Assembly (NCBI GenBank): GCA_016169945.1
Contig: JADLSH010000057.1
Span: forward strand, 175,238 to 239,237
DNA from: Trachythela sp. YZ-2020
Lineage: Eukaryota > Cnidaria > Anthozoa > Malacalcyonacea > Clavulariidae
DNA length: 64,000 bases
Direction of reading: 5' to 3'
Position 1 is the stretch's first letter. The number at the start of each line of letters is the position of its first letter. The notes under the pieces are model-generated. The model was not told the DNA's origin. It saw only the letters and a list, made by a program, of their open reading frames with translations, and searched no databases. A program made the position numbers and the translations under genes. Of the stretch, positions 62,201-64,000 are shown in pieces.

Positions 62201-62348
62201 CTGGGTAGTTTGCCGGATCTTCAGACAGTAATTTCATTACGATGGATTTACCATTTGGTGTTTTAGCAAACACATCTGTGAACGTTCCCCCTCGATCGAT
62301 AGCGAAGGAAAAACCTTTTGAAAACATGCTGTCCATAGCTTTGCGCAT
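48261..62348 (-). CDS. OPLAH: 5-oxoprolinase (ATP-hydrolysing), 34 exons
   Basis: All 34 exons were located, from 62348-62163 ([20 protein letters not shown]) to 48443-48261 ([18 protein letters not shown] and a basic tail, stop 48261-48263). Total is about 1304 codons (human 1288). Other exons include 61228-61037 ([20 protein letters not shown]), 60007-59892, 57974-57857 ([16 protein letters not shown]), 56980-56751 ([20 protein letters not shown]), 53935-53788 ([20 protein letters not shown]), 53139-53058 ([13 protein letters not shown]), 52649-52186, 51708-51559, 51434-51360, 50846-50764, 50607-50447 and 49376-49279. The N-terminal half is hydantoinase-A-like and the C-terminal half hydantoinase-B-like. 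The cytosolic enzyme opens 5-oxoproline to glutamate in the glutathione cycle. Exons 58881-58819 and 58739-58656 are out of register (see findings). The first ATG in frame is 62348; an additional 5' exon is possible. Confidence 0.95.
48783..49156. mobile_element. TIR element TTCGGCTTGTGCA, copy 2
   Basis: It is inverted relative to 32,348-32,710 and similar along its full length (GACGTAATATTCTC, TTGGGGGGCAAATC, ATCCAATGAAAATGGTGG). The left flank is TA and the right flank CA, a decayed duplication. It lies in the last OPLAH intron. Confidence 0.75.
49425..49757. repeat. GGTGGAAAAAGT repeat, copy 2
   Basis: It matches 35,325-35,630 and retains the right end CTTTTTCCACCCCTGCCCC. It lies in an OPLAH intron. 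At 49,938-50,370 a TTCTTTTAT(G/T) low-complexity element with inverted ends follows. Confidence 0.6.
50885..51300. repeat. CATCAACTCT minisatellite inside a fold-back element
   Basis: The 10-base unit CATCAACTCT repeats about 15 times (51,078-51,200 and 51,235-51,290), interrupted by CATGCACACT. The preceding part carries the inverted unit TGATGAGAGT. The outer text (GAGAGTTGACTGGATATTAC) matches the unexpanded copy at 17,895-18,080. It sits in an OPLAH intron. Confidence 0.7.
51757..52130 (+). mobile_element. Full-length tRNA-derived SINE plus a second body
   Basis: A tRNA-like head (GCTTGGTGACACAGTGGTTA, then GTGACCTGGTTTTGATTGC) is followed by CAGTTGTCTGATTACGATTT, GAAGAGTGCTTTCAG, GTTTCCTCCTGTAGTAAAAC and a tail TATAAATAAAGTTAGTTTAG. 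A second body runs from about 52,031 to 52,115. This is the reference copy for the many 3' fragments in the window. Confidence 0.7.
52735..52850. repeat. Tandem ACCCATATGGACATTTT units
   Basis: About five diverged copies of a 17-18 base unit (ACCCATATGGACATTTT / ACCCATATAGAGATTTT) occupy an OPLAH intron. Confidence 0.7.
53428..53602. repeat. Variable-arm hairpin family, copy 4
   Basis: The tail TCGAACGTGCGGTGCCAGTG, TGGGTAG is followed by the outer arm ATACGGCGGTTGACTGTTGTG, the core AAACTACCTGAAAAATACAA and GAACTTCGACGTTTCGAGCG, then the mirrored core TATTTTTCAGGTAGTTTTAC and mirrored outer arm ACAACAGTCAACCGCCGTAT. AAATTAAAC on both sides (about 53,398 and 53,604) may be a target duplication. 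Confidence 0.75.
54842..55434. repeat. Fold-back element with internal tandem duplication
   Basis: The left end contains ATTCTGATTGGCTAAG and a GCAGTGCAATT palindrome. The right end (55,258-55,430) is a long hairpin AGTATGGTTTCTCGTG, TTGCACTCG, CACTCGAAACCATACT around GTCCTTCGGACTC. The interior contains two tandem ~100-base units (AATACAACAATTTAAGTTCA, TTGCTAACAA). CAACATGGCGGCGG at 54,978 starts a short frame ([17 protein letters not shown]) reminiscent of the Crypton-like fragment at 16,365. Confidence 0.55.
55960..56160 (-). repeat. tRNA-derived SINE bodies
   Basis: Two reversed bodies are seen: TCATACTGGATAGCTTTGTC, CTAAACTGTTCTCCCTAGAG, then TTATACTGGATAGCTCTATC. They lie in an OPLAH intron. 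Confidence 0.5.
56455..56700. repeat. (TCAATCAA)-type simple repeat
   Basis: Degenerate AATCAATCAATTAATC units fill an OPLAH intron; similar composition returns at 61,390-62,100. Confidence 0.75.
57060..57130. repeat. Half copy of the GATTTGTCGGGC TIR element
   Basis: GATGACGTTTGCCACGCATT, ATTAACGTGCATCTGAAA and CTGCCCGACAAATCGCAGCG, TGAACGTACCTTAA match one arm of the 62,637-63,440 palindrome. Confidence 0.6.
59165..59255. repeat. (AAAC)n and (CA)n microsatellites
   Basis: About ten ACAA units are followed by CACATA and CA repeats. They lie in an OPLAH intron. Confidence 0.9.
60455..60775. repeat. Two adjacent palindromes in an OPLAH intron
   Basis: The first (about 60,505-60,640) has TTATCACATCTAGTGCCTTT, ATCAGGGTGATAA mirrored by TTATCGCCCTGATAAAGGCA around AAACGATATCGTCCCTAGGG. 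The second (about 60,643-60,775) has AGAATATTACATGGTTGCGC, GGAAATATGGA mirrored by TCCATATTTCC, AAGCAACCATGTACTATTCT around GAGTGAGCGTAGCGAACGAG. Confidence 0.7.
61390..62100. repeat. ATTGATTGATCTGACATCATCT minisatellite
   Basis: A 22-23 base unit (TATTGATTGATCTGACATCATC and variants) repeats roughly 20-25 times from about 61,540 to 62,000. The flanks at 61,390-61,540 and 62,000-62,100 carry degenerate and inverted (GATGATGACAGATCAATCAA) versions. It fills intron 1 of OPLAH. Confidence 0.85.
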
Positions 62349-62636
62349 CAGTGAACGTGTGGAACTTCCAGCCTTTGGCAAAATTTGTGTTGTCAAAAAA
62401 TAACTCGTCCTCACCTAAAAAGGTGCAGTTCTTGCTCAGATATAGGTCAAATTATGGTTTGGTGAAGTGAAAGAGAGCTTGCGAAATATCAGGCAAAAAT
62501 TCCAATGTGTTTTGCAATAAAATTTTGAAATTTGAACCTTTTAGAAAATTATATATTTACAATTTTTCCACTTCACCATCCAAATTTTCTTTCTAAAATT
62601 GTTATTAATTTTAATGTTAATGGTAAAAAGTTAATG

Positions 62637-63440
62637 AATTTTTTGTGGTAAAACATTTCAGAGTCTGTTTAAAGGTACGTTCACACACAGCGATTTGTCG
62701 GGCCGATTTCAGATGCACGTTAATGTTTGAAAAATACGTGGCAATCGTCATCTGGCAACATCGTCAACTGAAAATTTTCGTCATTAACATTCAGATAAAC
62801 CTAAAATCGGCCCGACAAATCGCTGTGTGTGAACCAGTGAACTCTAATAAAACTGGAACGCTAACTCAATACAACAGTCCCTATAATAGGATGAAGCCAA
62901 GCTAGTTTTTCTGAGTTTTGAGTTCAACTACTTAACCCCAAAGATTGGGCCGTATATCAAATTGAAGCTATTAAAAAGTTCTATTTAGCATAAAAATTTC
63001 AAGACTTTAGGCAAAAAAGAAATACTTAAAAAATACGAAAACAACCGCAATTTCGTAAAATACGGCAAATTTCTACTCAAAGTTTTAAGTATTTCTTTTT
63101 TGCCTAAAGTCTTGAAATTTTTATATTAAATATAACTTTTTAATAGCTTCAATTTGATATACGGCCCAATCTTTGGCGTTAAGTATTTCAACTCAAAACT
63201 CAGAAAAACTGAATCAAGCTGGCTTCAATTTCCCCCCCGGAGTTATCGTTCCAGTTTACTTATAGTTCAATGGTGTGAACGTACCTTTACTTGTTTGGCT
63301 TTTAAAGCCACGATGTTGCCAGATGACGATTGCCACGTATTTTTCAAACATCATTAACGTGCATCTGAAATCGGCCCGACAAATCGCTGTGTGTGAACGT
63401 ACCTTTAAACAGACTCTGAAATGTTTTACCACAAATTTTT
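62637..63440. mobile_element. ~800-base near-perfect palindrome upstream of OPLAH
   Basis: The left arm starts GTGGTAAAACATTTCAGAGT, CTGTTTAAAGGTACGTTCAC and the right arm ends GTGAACGTACCTTTAAACAG, ACTCTGAAATGTTTTACCAC. Near the centre (about 63,040), ATTTCAAGACTTTAGGCAAA, AAAGAAATACTTAA pairs with TTAAGTATTTCTTTTTTGCC, TAAAGTCTTGAAATTT. The left arm also contains its own smaller TIR element (CAGCGATTTGTCGGGCCGAT to ATCGGCCCGACAAATCGCTG, about 62,689-62,832) that is only half present in the right arm. Confidence 0.8.
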
Positions 63441-63548
63441 TTGGACCTTTAAAGTTCTATTTTAATAAATTCACCATTAGTGAGGAATCTAAATGAAAAA
63501 CTTTTTGCAGAGAGAATGCAAAGAGGAAGCATAATTTTTTATTAAGTT

Positions 63549-63647
63549 ACCGGAAGTTCGTTTGGAAAATTTATTTCCGGTTGAATCCAGTCCCGGGGAA
63601 GGGCGCACGGTCGTCGAACACGCTACGTGAATCGACAAGATGGCTCC
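63549..63647 (+). promoter_or_regulatory. ETS and YY1-type promoter of a rightward gene
   Basis: ACCGGAAGT (63,549-63,557) matches an ETS site. CAAGATGGCTCC (63,636-63,647) matches the YY1 initiator-proximal motif common at animal housekeeping-gene starts on the sense strand. GC content rises locally. A donor-like AAAG|GTTTGTGG follows near 63,708. Confidence 0.5.
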
Positions 63648-63900
63648 AAAATAGCAGAAAATTTAGTCGAAAAAATACACGATTTTTAAAGATCGAAACA
63701 AGATAAAGGTTTGTGGGTTCAATTCGCGTTTTCCTTAAAGATTGTTTTTAGCTGAAGAAAATACTGTAATGTGTTAAATAAAATGATGAAATTGCTGGTT
63801 GACAAAGGCAATTCTGTAAAACATTTTTACTGTGTTTTGTTTTCAATTTATGTTTTTCTTGGGTATAATATTAAATTGTGAGATCTAGAAGTGTTGTAAA

Positions 63901-64000
63901 ATGGAAAAGAATAAAACAGAGTATTCTCTTGAGAATATTTTGGGAACCTTATCGTTCAAAGACAAAGATTCCGTGCATAATAAGTTAATAACTGCAGATC
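63901..64000 (+). CDS. 5' end of an unidentified gene, runs off the window
   Basis: The ATG at 63,901 opens 33 codons with no stop before the window ends (begins MEKNKTEYSLENILGTLSFK). It lies about 250 bases downstream of the ETS/YY1-type motifs, and the residue composition looks coding. I do not recognise the family. An intron may lie between the YY1-type motif and this ATG. Confidence 0.45.
   Translation, partial: MEKNKTEYSLENILGTLSFKDKDSVHNKLITAD

Overview
This is a gene-poor, repeat-rich stretch of AT-rich nuclear DNA from an animal. Genes have many short exons with GT-AG introns, and I rebuilt most of them exon by exon with every phase checked by hand. Recurrent dispersed repeats and a cysteine-rich secreted-protein domain that I associate with corals and anemones suggest a cnidarian, possibly an anthozoan. 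That placement is an inference and was not tested by any search.

Layout. 1-7.7 kb holds only transposable elements and one orphan exon candidate, including a three-deep nest (a hAT-type MITE containing a LINE containing a second LINE, 4954-7542). 7.9-15.9 kb (minus) is a UPF0489/C5orf22-like gene of 6 exons. Inside its third intron, on the same strand, sits an intronless gene that looks like the bacterial UPF0314/DUF2585 membrane family. 16.8-21.4 kb (minus) is mitochondrial aspartate aminotransferase (12 exons). 22.1-24.0 kb (minus) is a single-exon BTB-BACK-Kelch protein. 24.5-30.6 kb (minus) is a GALNS-like lysosomal sulfatase (14 exons), sharing a 235-bp divergent promoter with TRAPPC2L (30.8-33.1 kb, plus, 6 exons). 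35.7-38.3 kb (minus) is PABPN1 (7 exons). 39.2-40.1 kb (minus) is a TEA-domain protein with no recognisable YAP-binding domain. 42.6-45.4 kb (minus) is a small secreted EGF-containing protein. 48.3-62.3 kb (minus) is 5-oxoprolinase (34 exons). At the right edge, a plus-strand gene begins behind an ETS/YY1-type promoter and runs out of the window.

The genes are mostly housekeeping and do not form one pathway: amino-acid and glutathione metabolism (GOT2, OPLAH), lysosomal glycan breakdown (GALNS), vesicle tethering (TRAPPC2L), nuclear mRNA polyadenylation (PABPN1), transcription (TEA) and probable ubiquitin-ligase adaptation (KLHL). Introns and intergenic DNA are filled with a tRNA-derived SINE, a 5S-rRNA-derived SINE, several MITE families with 7- or 8-bp target duplications, fold-back elements, and a hairpin family whose outer arms differ from copy to copy yet remain self-complementary.

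Most unusual points: the nested bacterial-type gene with a decayed partial duplicate of its 3' end; the variable-arm hairpin family; the TEA protein without a YAP-binding domain; and a stretch of the 5-oxoprolinase gene, across its GFDMGGTSTDV signature, that is out of register although no stop codon appears.
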